Shown here piece after piece: positions 24,158 to 33,318 of a stretch of 40,955 nt of DNA. The notes under the pieces are model-generated. The model ran no database searches, had not been told where the DNA came from, and worked only from the letters and a program-made list of their open reading frames with translations. Numbering within the stretch: position 1 is the stretch's first letter; each line of letters begins with the position of its first letter. Origin of the DNA: Prolixibacteraceae bacterium (lineage in GTDB: Bacteria; Bacteroidota; Bacteroidia; Bacteroidales; Prolixibacteraceae); the NCBI GenBank assembly GCA_009773765.1, contig WTWZ01000014.1, forward strand, positions 1-40,955, written 5' to 3'. The position numbers were made by a program, and so were the translations under genes.

Positions 24158-25612
24158 ATGAAAAAGTTAGCAGACATTGGCCTTATCGGCCTCGCCGTGA
24201 TGGGCGAAAACCTTGTGCTGAACATGGAGAGCAAAGGTTACACTGTAGCAGTTTACAACCGCACAGTTTCAAAAGTTGACGAATTTATGAACACACGCGG
24301 TGCAGGCAAAAAATTCATCGGGGCGCAATCCATAGCCGAACTTTGTGCTTCACTCGAAAAACCACGAAAAGTGATGATGCTCGTAAAAGCCGGAAAACCG
24401 GTTGACGATTTTATCGATTTGATAATTCCCCACCTTGAATCAGGCGACATCATCATCGATGGCGGGAACTCGCATTTTCCCGACACTATTCGACGCACCA
24501 AATATGTGGAAAGCAAAGGGTTCCTTTACATTGGAACAGGTGTTTCAGGCGGCGAGGAAGGCGCACTTTTGGGACCATCAATTATGCCTGGCGGTTCGCC
24601 CGCAGCCTGGCCTGCAGTGAAGGATATTTTCCAGAGCATTTCGGCCAAAGTGGAAAACGGAGCAGCTTGTTGCGACTGGGTTGGCGAAGGCGGTGCCGGT
24701 CATTTTATAAAAATGGTACACAACGGAATCGAGTATGGCGACATGCAGATTATTAACGAAGCTTACCAGTTGATGAAAGACCTGCTGGGCATGAACAACA
24801 CTGAAATGCACGAGGTTTTCAAAAAATGGAATAAAGGAATTCTGGATAGCTACCTCATTGAAATCACCCGCGATATTCTGGGTTACAAAGACGAAAACGG
24901 AGAGGAAACCCTTGATTTTATTCTTGATACAGCCGGACAAAAAGGCACAGGCAAATGGACAGGTGTTGCAGCACTCGACCTGGGTATTCCGCTCACCTTA
25001 ATTGGCGAATCGGTTTTTGCCCGTTGTTTGTCGTCACAAAAAGACCTGCGTGTTCAGGCTTCGAAAGTAATCAGCGGACCAAAGGCAGTATTTAAAGGCG
25101 ACAAAAAACAGTTTATCGACGATATTGAAAGCGCATTGCTGGGAGCCAAAATCATTTCGTATGCACAGGGTTACAACCTGATGATGGAAGCCGCCAAGGA
25201 ATATGGTTGGAACCTGAACTACGGCGGCATCGCGCTGATGTGGCGTGGTGGTTGTATCATCCGTTCGGTATTTTTAGGCGACATCAAAAAGGCATTCGAT
25301 AAAAATCCTGAACTGCCCAACTTGTTGTTAGACCCATTCTTTAAAGAAAAAGTGGAAGCAGCACAGGCAGGCTGGCGCAGGGTTTGTGCCACAGCTCTCG
25401 AAAACGGTGTTCCGGTTCCGGCACTTACATCTGCACTTTGCTATTTCGATGGTTTCCGCAGCGAACGTTTGCCGGCCAACCTTTTGCAGGCACAGCGCGA
25501 CTATTTTGGCGCACACACTTACGAACGTACCGACAAACCACGCGGACAATTCTTCCATACCAACTGGACAGGCCGCGGTGGAAATACGGCTTCAACAACT
25601 TATGTAGTATAG
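24158..25612 (+). CDS. gnd: 6-phosphogluconate dehydrogenase (decarboxylating)
   Basis: The 484-residue protein is full length. The NADP-binding motif is GLIGLAVMGENL (residues 8-19), followed by YNRTVSK, GGNSHFPDT and the substrate/catalytic segment GGAGHFIKMVHNGIEYGDMQ with Lys185, Asn189 and Glu192. The C-terminal signature QAQRDYFGAHTYER is also present. It converts 6-phosphogluconate to ribulose 5-phosphate and CO2 in the cytoplasm. Its position after the LarA-family and KDG-kinase genes suggests a region for gluconate-type acids. A double hairpin follows the stop and probably terminates transcription. Confidence 0.96.
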   Translation: MKKLADIGLIGLAVMGENLVLNMESKGYTVAVYNRTVSKVDEFMNTRGAGKKFIGAQSIAELCASLEKPRKVMMLVKAGKPVDDFIDLIIPHLESGDIIIDGGNSHFPDTIRRTKYVESKGFLYIGTGVSGGEEGALLGPSIMPGGSPAAWPAVKDIFQSISAKVENGAACCDWVGEGGAGHFIKMVHNGIEYGDMQIINEAYQLMKDLLGMNNTEMHEVFKKWNKGILDSYLIEITRDILGYKDENGEETLDFILDTAGQKGTGKWTGVAALDLGIPLTLIGESVFARCLSSQKDLRVQASKVISGPKAVFKGDKKQFIDDIESALLGAKIISYAQGYNLMMEAAKEYGWNLNYGGIALMWRGGCIIRSVFLGDIKKAFDKNPELPNLLLDPFFKEKVEAAQAGWRRVCATALENGVPVPALTSALCYFDGFRSERLPANLLQAQRDYFGAHTYERTDKPRGQFFHTNWTGRGGNTASTTYVV

Positions 25613-25630
25613 AAGAAAGCCCCCTCCCTG

Positions 25631-25696
25631 CCTCCCCCGAGGTGGGAGGAGAAGGAAGAGCCGCTTTCCGGGTTGGAGGGCGGCTCTTTGATTTTT
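25631..25696 (+). terminator. probable terminator after gnd, within a repeat-like hairpin region
   Basis: CCTCCC/GGGAGG (25631-25649) is followed by AAGAGCCG (25656-25663) pairing with CGGCTCTT (25681-25688) and a T-rich run to 25696. The first hairpin resembles the CCCCTCC palindromes between upstream genes, so an old repeat may have been adopted as a terminator. Confidence 0.5.
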
Positions 25697-25839
25697 AAAT
25701 CCAATATTCACTTTTGTTAAAATCGATAGTATGATAACAATTAGTTAAATGTTCAAAAGATGGTTCAATTGAATACTTGATATATTGTTTTTTGAGAAGA
25801 AGTGCATATCTATTTTCATAGTAAAATGCATTCATTGTT

Positions 25840-28218
25840 TCATTTTGCATTTATAATTTCCACTGCCTTTTCCAAATATTCATCAACACCATCCCTGATG
25901 CCAGTAACGGTTCGTTTTACTTCAATATCAGGAATTATCCCGATCCTTTGTGTTTCACTTTCATCAGGATTAAGGGGACTGATTCCACTAAAACCAGTAA
26001 AAATCCTGCCAGGTAAATAAAACATTGTCATACCACCATCCGCGCCGGCTGTAGTACTTCCAATAACTAGCGAACCTGGTGCTTGTCTTAACATCATTAT
26101 AGTCCATTCGGACTGACTTTGTGTGTATTCATCACACAATATCACAACTTGCCCTTTATAGTAATTCTCATTCTTTTTACCTGCTGTTATAGGATTTATA
26201 GATGAAGAATAATTTGCAAAAAGTCCAGGGTAATATTCGTTACCAAATCGAAAAAGTATAAATATTTTTTCATCTGGATATAAATAATCGCAAATCTTCC
26301 GGACGGGATTTTCGCCCGGATAAATCCTGCAATCAATAATTAATCCTTTTGAATTTTTAAGTTGGGAAAATACATCGTCCACCTGGTTGGATTTAATAGC
26401 GTTAATACTGATATATCCTATTCCCGGCTTGATAAAAAAGAAACTACTATCGAGAATATGAGAACACTGATAATTGAAAGGCAGAATTTCACTCCACTTA
26501 TCAGGCCTAAAACGTTGCAGTTTAACGTTTAAAAGCTTGCCATTCCTTTCTATTGTCAGTTCCGAGTGTTTATTATTGTTCCTTAACAACCTTTCTGCCA
26601 AATCCCTAAGTTGAGTGGTATAATTGGAACCAGGTAAATTGGGCAAATTTTCAGCTATAATCTCTTTGGTTTTTTTGCCATCAATTCGTTTAATGATATC
26701 GCCTCGTAAAAGGTTACTTGTTTTTGCGAGGCTGTCGTTGATAATACGCAAAACAACAGGTTCATTGTTGACAAACCTGAAACTAACAGGCGGATAATAT
26801 ATTCCACGGTACCGGTTTAGCAGATTATAATTACTTTGCATTATTAAGGCATGGCTATCCTGTATTTTACCTATTAGTTGTTCGGTGGCCAATATGTAGC
26901 CAATATCATCTTTTACCTCCACCATTTTTGGAATAAACTGATTTAATACAACTTTCCAGTCTTCATCCATTAAATGTTTGTTCGGAAACCAATATTGTAC
27001 AATATTCCAATATCGGAAAAGACATAATAGCCTGTAACCTGTATCAGGAAATGAAAACTGGTCATACCAATTCTCATTCAAGAAATATGGTACACTAATA
27101 TGGTTTCCAAGTGAAACATAGAAATGTTTACCCTGAAATCTGTTAATTTTTATGTAATTCAAAAGCTGCGACAGGGTATCATTAACGCTTCTCTTATCAT
27201 TAATCCAATCCAAATCAGGCAACCAGGTTTTAAAATTTAAACTCTCGTCGGTGCATTCCTTATTTCTTATTAGAATTGAATCCGGACTGTTTTTGAAGGC
27301 TTTACAAATGGGGTTCAAACAATCATAACATAAGGGAACATCCCCTAGTTTATTGATCCAGTTTACAAGAAAATCATTGATGCTATCCTTATTCTTCAGT
27401 TTTAGATAATCTGGCAAAATGCGGAATAATTCAAAATCCCAGTTATAATTTCCTGAGGCAACCGAAGGATGATAGTATTTTAACAATCCCCAGATTTTAC
27501 ATAGTAAAGATAGACTTTCAATTTGCAAAGGTGTTACTTTGTCGATTTCAATTCCAGATCCTTCTCTGAATTCTTTGGTATCTTTAAATGCTTTATAATG
27601 AAATCGGGGTTGCTTTTTAAAATTTTGTACAGTTTTATAATCTAAAAACAATTCTATATCATCAATCCAGACTTTTCCATTGCCAGTAAATGAAAATCCA
27701 AAGAATGCATTATGTGCATCATCAGGAATATAGCATGAGTTCAAAAAGAATTGCTTCCATTCAGCATTTGCTGAAAGAGTATCCAGACCAGGTGAATAAA
27801 TATTTACAACAGGAAAAAGAAATTCTTTAACCTTTTGACCATCTGCATCTTCCATATATAACCAAATACAAACCGGATCAGTTAATTCTTCGGTTTTAAT
27901 CCAAAAAGAACCTGATATAACACGAACATTACAATTAACATCAATTTTAATGTTGAATTGCTGGTTATAATTATTCAATACTCCGGCTGTCCGGTCTATC
28001 AACAATGATTGTTTTCCGGAGTGCTTTATTTCATTATCCAAACTAAATGATTCATCGGGGATAGATTTACCATCTTTCAGTTTCCAGTCTTTTAATATTT
28101 CGGTATTTGGTAAAAATTCTTCAAATCCCAGGTTATATAGGGGTGGTTGATTCTCCGACTGTCCTGATACAATTATTCCTAATCCCGAAAAAAGCAGAAT
28201 AAATAAAAAACTTTTCAT
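25840..28218 (-). CDS. S41-family (C-terminal processing type) peptidase
   Basis: The 792-residue protein has a signal peptide (FLFILLFSGLGIIVSGQ). Residues of about 25-205 look like a jelly-roll module (NLGFEEFLPNTEILKDW, VRVISGSFWIKTEEL, VWIDDIELFLD). A helical segment, a short PDZ-like region (KTSNLLRGDIIKRIDGK) and the S41 catalytic domain follow. The catalytic Ser is probably that of TQSQSEW (about residue 703), followed by GSTTAGADGG, a typical S41 strand. It should act in the periplasm or at the outer membrane. It is on the opposite strand to gnd and stands alone. Bacteroidota encode many such peptidases of unknown substrate. Confidence 0.85.
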   Translation of the reverse strand: MKSFLFILLFSGLGIIVSGQSENQPPLYNLGFEEFLPNTEILKDWKLKDGKSIPDESFSLDNEIKHSGKQSLLIDRTAGVLNNYNQQFNIKIDVNCNVRVISGSFWIKTEELTDPVCIWLYMEDADGQKVKEFLFPVVNIYSPGLDTLSANAEWKQFFLNSCYIPDDAHNAFFGFSFTGNGKVWIDDIELFLDYKTVQNFKKQPRFHYKAFKDTKEFREGSGIEIDKVTPLQIESLSLLCKIWGLLKYYHPSVASGNYNWDFELFRILPDYLKLKNKDSINDFLVNWINKLGDVPLCYDCLNPICKAFKNSPDSILIRNKECTDESLNFKTWLPDLDWINDKRSVNDTLSQLLNYIKINRFQGKHFYVSLGNHISVPYFLNENWYDQFSFPDTGYRLLCLFRYWNIVQYWFPNKHLMDEDWKVVLNQFIPKMVEVKDDIGYILATEQLIGKIQDSHALIMQSNYNLLNRYRGIYYPPVSFRFVNNEPVVLRIINDSLAKTSNLLRGDIIKRIDGKKTKEIIAENLPNLPGSNYTTQLRDLAERLLRNNNKHSELTIERNGKLLNVKLQRFRPDKWSEILPFNYQCSHILDSSFFFIKPGIGYISINAIKSNQVDDVFSQLKNSKGLIIDCRIYPGENPVRKICDYLYPDEKIFILFRFGNEYYPGLFANYSSSINPITAGKKNENYYKGQVVILCDEYTQSQSEWTIMMLRQAPGSLVIGSTTAGADGGMTMFYLPGRIFTGFSGISPLNPDESETQRIGIIPDIEVKRTVTGIRDGVDEYLEKAVEIINAK

Positions 28219-28634
28219 AAGATTTATAAATAGTTTTAAAGTTAAACTTACACATGATGAAAATTATTAAAAAATCAAACAATAAACAATACAATCTTTA
28301 AAAAACATTAAAGTTATCGTCCCGATTTGGATATCCTCAGTCTCTGTATCTAATCTTCGAACTGTATCTTGTTATACAAAGACAAAATACTACTTGACTC
28401 CAAGGGTAACAAGCAATTTACTAATTTGCTACATCGAGTTAAAATGAGAACTGCCCGTGCTCGCGCCGATTTACAATCGGTGTGCAATTCCGAAAGAATT
28501 GAAAATATCCTTCAAATAAACATTAACCAACTGCACCAAACAACCGCTCTGTTTTCTGCCTCTAATCATGTTTTAAACCAGCGGGATTTTTCAATTTCGC
28601 ATCAAAATTTTTTATAATGAAGACAATCATCGAA
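28219..28634. other. intergenic stretch with one small hairpin
   Basis: No gene is supported. It includes the probable promoter of the S41 peptidase gene and a CCGATT-TAC-AATCGG hairpin (28466-28480) inside a sequence that resembles a common Bacteroidota intergenic repeat; its translation (ADLQSVCNSERIEN) recurs in many spurious small proteins. Confidence 0.45.
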
Positions 28635-29183
28635 CCTGCTACCCCTCGTTTGTAACGAGGGATGGGCTGTTTGGCATTTGTAATGCAATTATTTTCAGCA
28701 CCAAATAGTTCGTTACCTCTATTTTCATAACGAAAATGAGTTTCAAACCCAAAAACCGCTTACCCCTCGTTACAAACGAGGGGCAGGTTGGGGACATTAA
28801 GATTGATGAACTTAAGGAGTTAATTACCTTCTTAAAGAACCGTTCTTTCTATATTCAATTCAGAGAGAACGGTTCTCTTTTCAAAGTCATACAATCCTAT
28901 AAATCCCCTGCTACCCCTCGTTTGCAACGAGGGGTGGGCTGTTTCGCATTTGTAATGCTTTTTTAATCATCAAATTGATTGAAAACGTATTATCAATTAT
29001 AAAACTAGTGAGTTGCAAACTTAAAAACCGCTTACTCTGCTACCCCTCGTTTGTAACGAGGGGTGGGCTGTTTGGCATTTGCAATGCTTTTAAATCATTA
29101 AATTGATTGAAAACGTTGTATCAATTTTAAAACTAATGAGTTACAAACTCAAAAAGCGCTTACCCCTCGTCGCAAACGAGGGG
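28635..29183. repeat. REP-like palindrome array (five hairpins)
   Basis: Five copies of the hairpin CCCCTCGTT-n3-AACGAGGGG lie at 28642, 28763, 28914, 29043 and 29163. Copies 1, 3 and 4 are followed by GGGCTGTTTGGCATTTGTAA (or close variants) ending in TGC; copies 2 and 5 are preceded by AAAACCGCTTA-like sequence and followed by GCAGGTT. The blocks starting at 28914 and 29043 are about 125-base direct repeats including their spacers. The head/tail alternation resembles BIME structures made of REP sequences. Confidence 0.85.
28836..28876. repeat. 11-bp inverted repeat within the REP-like array
   Basis: AGAACCGTTCT (28836-28846) and AGAACGGTTCT (28866-28876) are perfect complements with a 19-base loop. 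Each arm is itself a palindrome around its central base, so several alternative folds are possible. Confidence 0.75.
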
Positions 29184-29191
29184 CAGGTTAG

Positions 29192-29629
29192 ACAAAAGTT
29201 AGGGAAGAACTGATAATATTAGAGATACAAGAAAAAGAGCTATTGGCAAAAAGAACAAAAACACCCTCCCGGATGAAGATAAAAGATATGCCTGAGCATA
29301 TAAAATACACCAAACTCAATATCGAAAGCAAACGCTTCCAAAATACAATTAAAATGATATGTTACAGGGCAGAAACTTCTTTTGCCAACCAGTTGGCTTT
29401 AAACTTTAAAAAGGATGCCAATGAAAAAAGGGCTTTGGCTAAAAGCCTGATAAACTCTACCACAGATATTTTGCCCGATTATGCAAACAACAAATTAAAC
29501 ATAAACATCTATAGTCAGGCAAACCCCAGAATGAATCTTGCAATCTAAAAATTAATCCCTCTGCTAAACGAATGTGAAACGGTTTATCCTGGTACTAATC
29601 TTATTCTAAACTACCAAATCGCGACTTGA
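29192..29629 (+). pseudogene. C-terminal remnant of a transposase
   Basis: The frame after a TAG at 29189 reads RMKIKDMPEHIKYTKLNIES, then KMICYRAETSFANQLALNFK, and ILPDYANNKLNINIYS, which I recognise as the C-terminal end of a Bacteroidota transposase family of roughly 500 residues. An in-frame TAA at 29546 interrupts it; the same frame continues with KLIPLLNECETVYPGTNLIL and ends at TGA 29627-29629. The DDE catalytic part is missing. It directly follows the last REP-like hairpin, which suggests the array and the transposon debris accumulated together. Confidence 0.7.
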
Positions 29630-29744
29630 GTTTTACGACAGGTCAGGAGTTCTGAATTTGTGGACAAATATCTTATGGATAAGTTCAAAAACAACAAAAT
29701 GAATGTTACATTGTTATTGGTAGTTATAAAAATGAAATATATTT

Positions 29745-30200
29745 ATGAATAACCTGATTTTAAAAATTGACCAATTTATTGCCCGTTGGATGAAGCGTTG
29801 GAGTATTATATCCATAAGAATTTCATTTGGAATTATATTTATCTGGTTTGGTATATTAAAACCTTTTGATGTTTCGTCAGCCGAAAGCCTGCTTAAAGCT
29901 ACCGTAGTTTGGTTGCCGTTTGGTACACCTGATTTTTGGTTAATAGTTATTGGCTGGTGGGAAGTTGCCATCGGAGTCACTTTTTTATTTTCGCGAACTA
30001 CTAAAATTGCCATTGCATTGCTTTTCCTTCAAATGTTTGGAACTTTCATGCCTTTGATTGTATTGCCTGAAGTAACATTCCAAAACGGGAATATTCTTAC
30101 ACCATCACTTGAGGGACAATACATTATAAAAAATGTAATGATTATTTCTGCTGCCTTGGTGCTTGGGGGTAAATTTTATACTGAAAAAAAAATAATATAA
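29745..30200 (+). CDS. DoxX-like/DUF417-like integral membrane protein
   Basis: The 151-residue protein has four predicted membrane segments: ISIRISFGIIFIWFGILKPF, FWLIVIGWWEVAIGVTFLFS, IAIALLFLQMFGTFMPLIVL and NVMIISAALVLGG. This pattern, with WFGILKPF after the first segment and GWWEVAIG in the second, fits the DoxX/DUF417 group of small membrane proteins. Function in this group is poorly known; some members relate to thiosulfate or quinone redox or oxidative stress. It stands alone between transposon debris and a degenerate REP-like element. Confidence 0.7.
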   Translation: MNNLILKIDQFIARWMKRWSIISIRISFGIIFIWFGILKPFDVSSAESLLKATVVWLPFGTPDFWLIVIGWWEVAIGVTFLFSRTTKIAIALLFLQMFGTFMPLIVLPEVTFQNGNILTPSLEGQYIIKNVMIISAALVLGGKFYTEKKII

Positions 30201-30205
30201 TCTTG

Positions 30206-30253
30206 GTATCCCTCGATTGTAACAAGAGATGGGCTGCCTGGCATTTGTAATGG
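30206..30253. repeat. degenerate REP-like element
   Basis: TCCCTCGATTGTAACAAGAG followed by ATGGGCTGCCTGGCATTTGTAA matches the head-type element of the array at 28635-29183, with several mismatches in the stem. It lies right after the DoxX-like stop codon. Confidence 0.7.
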
Positions 30254-30274
30254 TATTAAAACCCCTCCATCAAT

Positions 30275-30901
30275 TCACACAATCCTGTATATTTCCATAA
30301 TTTTTTGAAGCATGGTATGGAAATCTATTTTAAGGTCGATAAGTTCGCCGGTGTGAATGTCCCAAACCCAGCCGTGAAGCGTTACATTTCGTTTTACAAT
30401 TGCCCTTTGTGCATCGGGTGTTTTAATGATATTTATGCACTGTTCCTGCACATTAAGTTCAACAAAACGGCGGTATTTCTGCTCTTCATCGGTTATGAGT
30501 TCAAGTTCATCATGGTGAATATGGTAAACATCGCGTATAGCGCGCAGCCACGGATTAAGGATTCCAAAATCCTGCTGTATCATGGCCGATTTTATTCCAC
30601 CGCAATTGTAATGGCCGCAAACCACAATGTGATCGACCTTCAGATACGTGACCGCGTAGCTCAAAACGGAAAGCGAATTGAGGTCGTTGGCCGGAACCAT
30701 ATTGGCAATGTTGCGGTGCACAAAAACCTCGCCTGGTTGCACACCCATCAACTCTTCAGCAGTAACCCGGCTGTCAGAACAACCAATATACAGTATTCTT
30801 GGGTTTTGCCCTTCGGCTAATTTTTTAAAGTAGTCAACATCGGCGCTGAGTTTAGTTTCAATCCATTTCCGGTTGTTTGCAAAAATCTGCTGAATATCCA
30901 T
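30275..30901 (-). CDS. beta-class carbonic anhydrase
   Basis: The 208-residue protein has the expected beta-class zinc site: Cys41 with the Asp43-Arg45 dyad in GCSDSRVTAEE, and His97 and Cys100 in CGHYNCGG. The spacing and length match bacterial beta-carbonic anhydrases. It interconverts CO2 and bicarbonate in the cytoplasm. No SulP-type bicarbonate transporter gene is adjacent. It is divergent from the cytidylate-kinase-like gene, with 76 bases between starts. Confidence 0.95.
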   Translation of the reverse strand: MDIQQIFANNRKWIETKLSADVDYFKKLAEGQNPRILYIGCSDSRVTAEELMGVQPGEVFVHRNIANMVPANDLNSLSVLSYAVTYLKVDHIVVCGHYNCGGIKSAMIQQDFGILNPWLRAIRDVYHIHHDELELITDEEQKYRRFVELNVQEQCINIIKTPDAQRAIVKRNVTLHGWVWDIHTGELIDLKIDFHTMLQKIMEIYRIV

Positions 30902-30977
30902 TGTTTTTCTATTTTTATGTTTTGTAACAATAAAACCAAACCTTAATAATTATCGTAAATAACAAAAAATAAAGACG

Positions 30978-31673
30978 ATGAGCAACACTTTGATTAGTTA
31001 TTTGAATAAGCGATATCTGGAAGAAAAAGAATCTATCGCCCGAATCTCTCAAAAACCTGGCCCGGTAATTACCATTTCGCGCGAAGTTGGCTGTAATGGC
31101 CTGAAAATGGCTAAATTACTGGCTGCGCAGCTAAACTCAGAGAAACCAAAGACAAAATGGGAAGTTATAAGTAAAGAAATTCTGGTTGCAAGCGCGAATG
31201 AACTAAACATGAATATTGAGGATGTTCGTAAAACGGTAAAACAGTCGGAGAAATTTACATTCTCAGAAATATTAAAGGCATTTAACGACAAGAACTTTAA
31301 GAGCGAGCAAAAAATAACAAAAACAATTATTGATACAATTCTGAAATTTGCAACCGAAGGATATTGCATTATTGTTGGCCGCGATGGGCACATGATAGCT
31401 AAGGATATAGAAAAATCTCTTCATATACGAATGGTTGCCCCAATGGAATACCGGGTTAAAAACATTATGCAAAACAACCAGCTCAGCAGGTTGAAGGCAA
31501 TTGAATTCATTAATCAAGTTGAAAATGAAAGGCAGTCATTTCGCGACTCTATCCGCCCTAAATGGATGAAAGAGGAGTTGTTTGACATCACTCTCAATCT
31601 GGAATCTTTCAGCGATGATGAAGTTTTGCAAATAATCCGGTGTGCTGTCGAAAAAAAGAAATTACTGAAATAA
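30978..31673 (+). CDS. cytidylate-kinase-like family protein
   Basis: The 231-residue protein has a P-loop-like start, ITISREVGCNGLKMAKLLAA, where the usual GxxGxGKS/T is altered in the way typical of the cytidylate kinase-like family, plus IIVGRDGHMIA and RMVAPMEYRVKNI in the body. The family is related to CMP kinase, but its substrate is unproven; it is not the housekeeping Cmk. The stop is 4 bases from the stop of the convergent DUF1080 gene. Confidence 0.8.
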   Translation: MSNTLISYLNKRYLEEKESIARISQKPGPVITISREVGCNGLKMAKLLAAQLNSEKPKTKWEVISKEILVASANELNMNIEDVRKTVKQSEKFTFSEILKAFNDKNFKSEQKITKTIIDTILKFATEGYCIIVGRDGHMIAKDIEKSLHIRMVAPMEYRVKNIMQNNQLSRLKAIEFINQVENERQSFRDSIRPKWMKEELFDITLNLESFSDDEVLQIIRCAVEKKKLLK

Positions 31674-31677
31674 AGTT

Positions 31678-33144
31678 TTATCCCGTAATTTTTGCAGGTA
31701 ATCCTTTTACCTTTATCGGTTTCAGATGGTCGGGTTTAATTTCGAACATATCGCCAGGTGTGAGATTACATTCCTCAATCATTTGAATGCAATATTCCAA
31801 CCGGCCTAAATCATTACCCGTGTTGTTTGTGCCAAATGAAAATTTCACACCTGCTTCTTTCGCCATTTTTATCATTTCGGCTTTTGGTAATTTATACCGG
31901 GCGTTAATCTCAAGTGCAATATTATTATCCGCCAGTACTTTTACAATCCGCTGCATTCTTTCCTTTGTCCACAGTTCATCGTATTCCGGGGTTAATTCGG
32001 CTGGTAAAACGGTTGGATTTACATAAATATCCACAGGTTCCTGCGAGAAAATAGCTTCAATTTTACTAACCAGATCATCCATAAATTGTTGTTTATCGTC
32101 AACCCAAACTTCTTCGGGAATCCAAATCCGGTTGCGGCGACCTTTCGAATCAGTAAAAGTCATTGCATCTGTAAAAACATAATCGAATTTTGCAATTGCT
32201 TCAGGGGAAAAAAGCGTAATCCATTCCCGGCCTTCAGCCTGCATTCCCTTAAATGTCGGGCTGCCTTTTACTTCATTCATATAGGCATAAAGTGAAGAGT
32301 CGTTGGTAACGGGAAAATGCAACCCGCAATTGGGGGCAATTCCGTAGTTGATTCCCAGTTGTTGTGATGATTGAAGCACGCTGTCAATGGTTAATGTTCC
32401 TTTTAGGTGAACATGAAAATCGATAAACGGAAACCCGGGATGCATTAGTTTGGTGATTGTTGCATCCCAGTTTTCATCGAAAACCGGGGTTTTTTCGCTT
32501 TCGGGCAATTCCCTCACTTTTATGTTTCTGTAATAGACTGTGCTTTTGGGGTCGTGTGCCTGCAAGGCGAATGTTCCTTTTCTTAGTTTTAAACCTTCTC
32601 CCCCATCCCACCGCCAGGGTTTATCGGGCTGAACATATTCATTCACTTTAACATCGTTTACAAAAACCTCAATCATATTTTCAACCACTTTAATCCGCAT
32701 TTTAAACCATTCATTATCGCCAACAAATGGATAATAAACATTGCGGATACTGTAAATGCTGCCTGTTTTTTTGCGTTCCTTGTAATTTTCACTCCCTTTG
32801 TACGAATTATTGACCTGAATTTCATACCCCGCAGCCGGCCAGTCTTTAGCCTGATATTTGGTGTGTATAAAAATTCCCGAATTTGAATGCTCCAGCGTTT
32901 TAATTTCGGTTTCAAACTCAAAGTTTTTAAAGTCCTTTTTGAAGAACAAGTGGCTGCGTTCGCCGCTGCATTTAATTGTGCCGTTTTCAATGGTAAAACT
33001 GCCTGGATTTTCGGCTGCAGTTTTCCATCCATCAAAATTCTCGCCGTTAAAAATGGTTTGCCATTCGGTGTTGATGGTTTTGGGTTGACATGAAATCATA
33101 AATGCTGTAAATCCGATGAAAACGATGAATAAAAGGTTTTTCAT
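31678..33144 (-). CDS. lipoprotein fusing a DUF1080 domain to a PHP-like metal-hydrolase domain
   Basis: The 488-residue protein has a lipobox (FMISCQP). Residues of about 25-215 are a DUF1080 (3-keto-disaccharide hydrolase-like) jelly roll: WQTIFNGENFDGWKT, NSGIFIHTKYQ, GYEIQVNN, TFALQAHDPKSTVYYRNIKV. Residues of about 235-488 form a second domain with metal-ligand-like FIDFHVHLKG (Asp242, His244, His246), ALEINARYKLPKAEMI and FSFGTNNTGNDLGRL, resembling PHP or TIM-barrel amidohydrolase proteins. Such a fusion suggests a two-step extracellular or periplasmic reaction on a sugar. It lies 174 bases beyond the metal-related HMA gene, probably as a separate unit. Confidence 0.78.
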   Translation of the reverse strand: MKNLLFIVFIGFTAFMISCQPKTINTEWQTIFNGENFDGWKTAAENPGSFTIENGTIKCSGERSHLFFKKDFKNFEFETEIKTLEHSNSGIFIHTKYQAKDWPAAGYEIQVNNSYKGSENYKERKKTGSIYSIRNVYYPFVGDNEWFKMRIKVVENMIEVFVNDVKVNEYVQPDKPWRWDGGEGLKLRKGTFALQAHDPKSTVYYRNIKVRELPESEKTPVFDENWDATITKLMHPGFPFIDFHVHLKGTLTIDSVLQSSQQLGINYGIAPNCGLHFPVTNDSSLYAYMNEVKGSPTFKGMQAEGREWITLFSPEAIAKFDYVFTDAMTFTDSKGRRNRIWIPEEVWVDDKQQFMDDLVSKIEAIFSQEPVDIYVNPTVLPAELTPEYDELWTKERMQRIVKVLADNNIALEINARYKLPKAEMIKMAKEAGVKFSFGTNNTGNDLGRLEYCIQMIEECNLTPGDMFEIKPDHLKPIKVKGLPAKITG

Positions 33145-33318
33145 AATTTTATGGTTAAGAATTTTTAAACTTAATCAAAACTAACAATTTTTATCGAGAG
33201 TTTTGAATCACAGGTTGCGGGATTTTTCTGTCACTTGCAAAAAATGTTATTCTAATTAAACACCGTATTTCTCGCCTTTAGACGGAATGTCACCCAAATG
33301 CAACATTTTCAGGAAATT

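Noticed and set aside
28369-28617. 82-codon ORF with ARADLQSVCNSERIEN
   Set aside because: This is the translation of a common Bacteroidota intergenic repeat, with a hairpin inside; no start signal or family supports a gene.
28736-28966. 76-codon ORF between REP-like hairpins
   Set aside because: It reads through two hairpins and the 11-bp inverted repeat; the sequence is repeat-derived.
28635-29183. CRISPR array
   Set aside because: The repeats alternate in orientation, are themselves hairpins with flanking conserved tails, have irregular spacing of 120-150 bases, and no cas gene is present.
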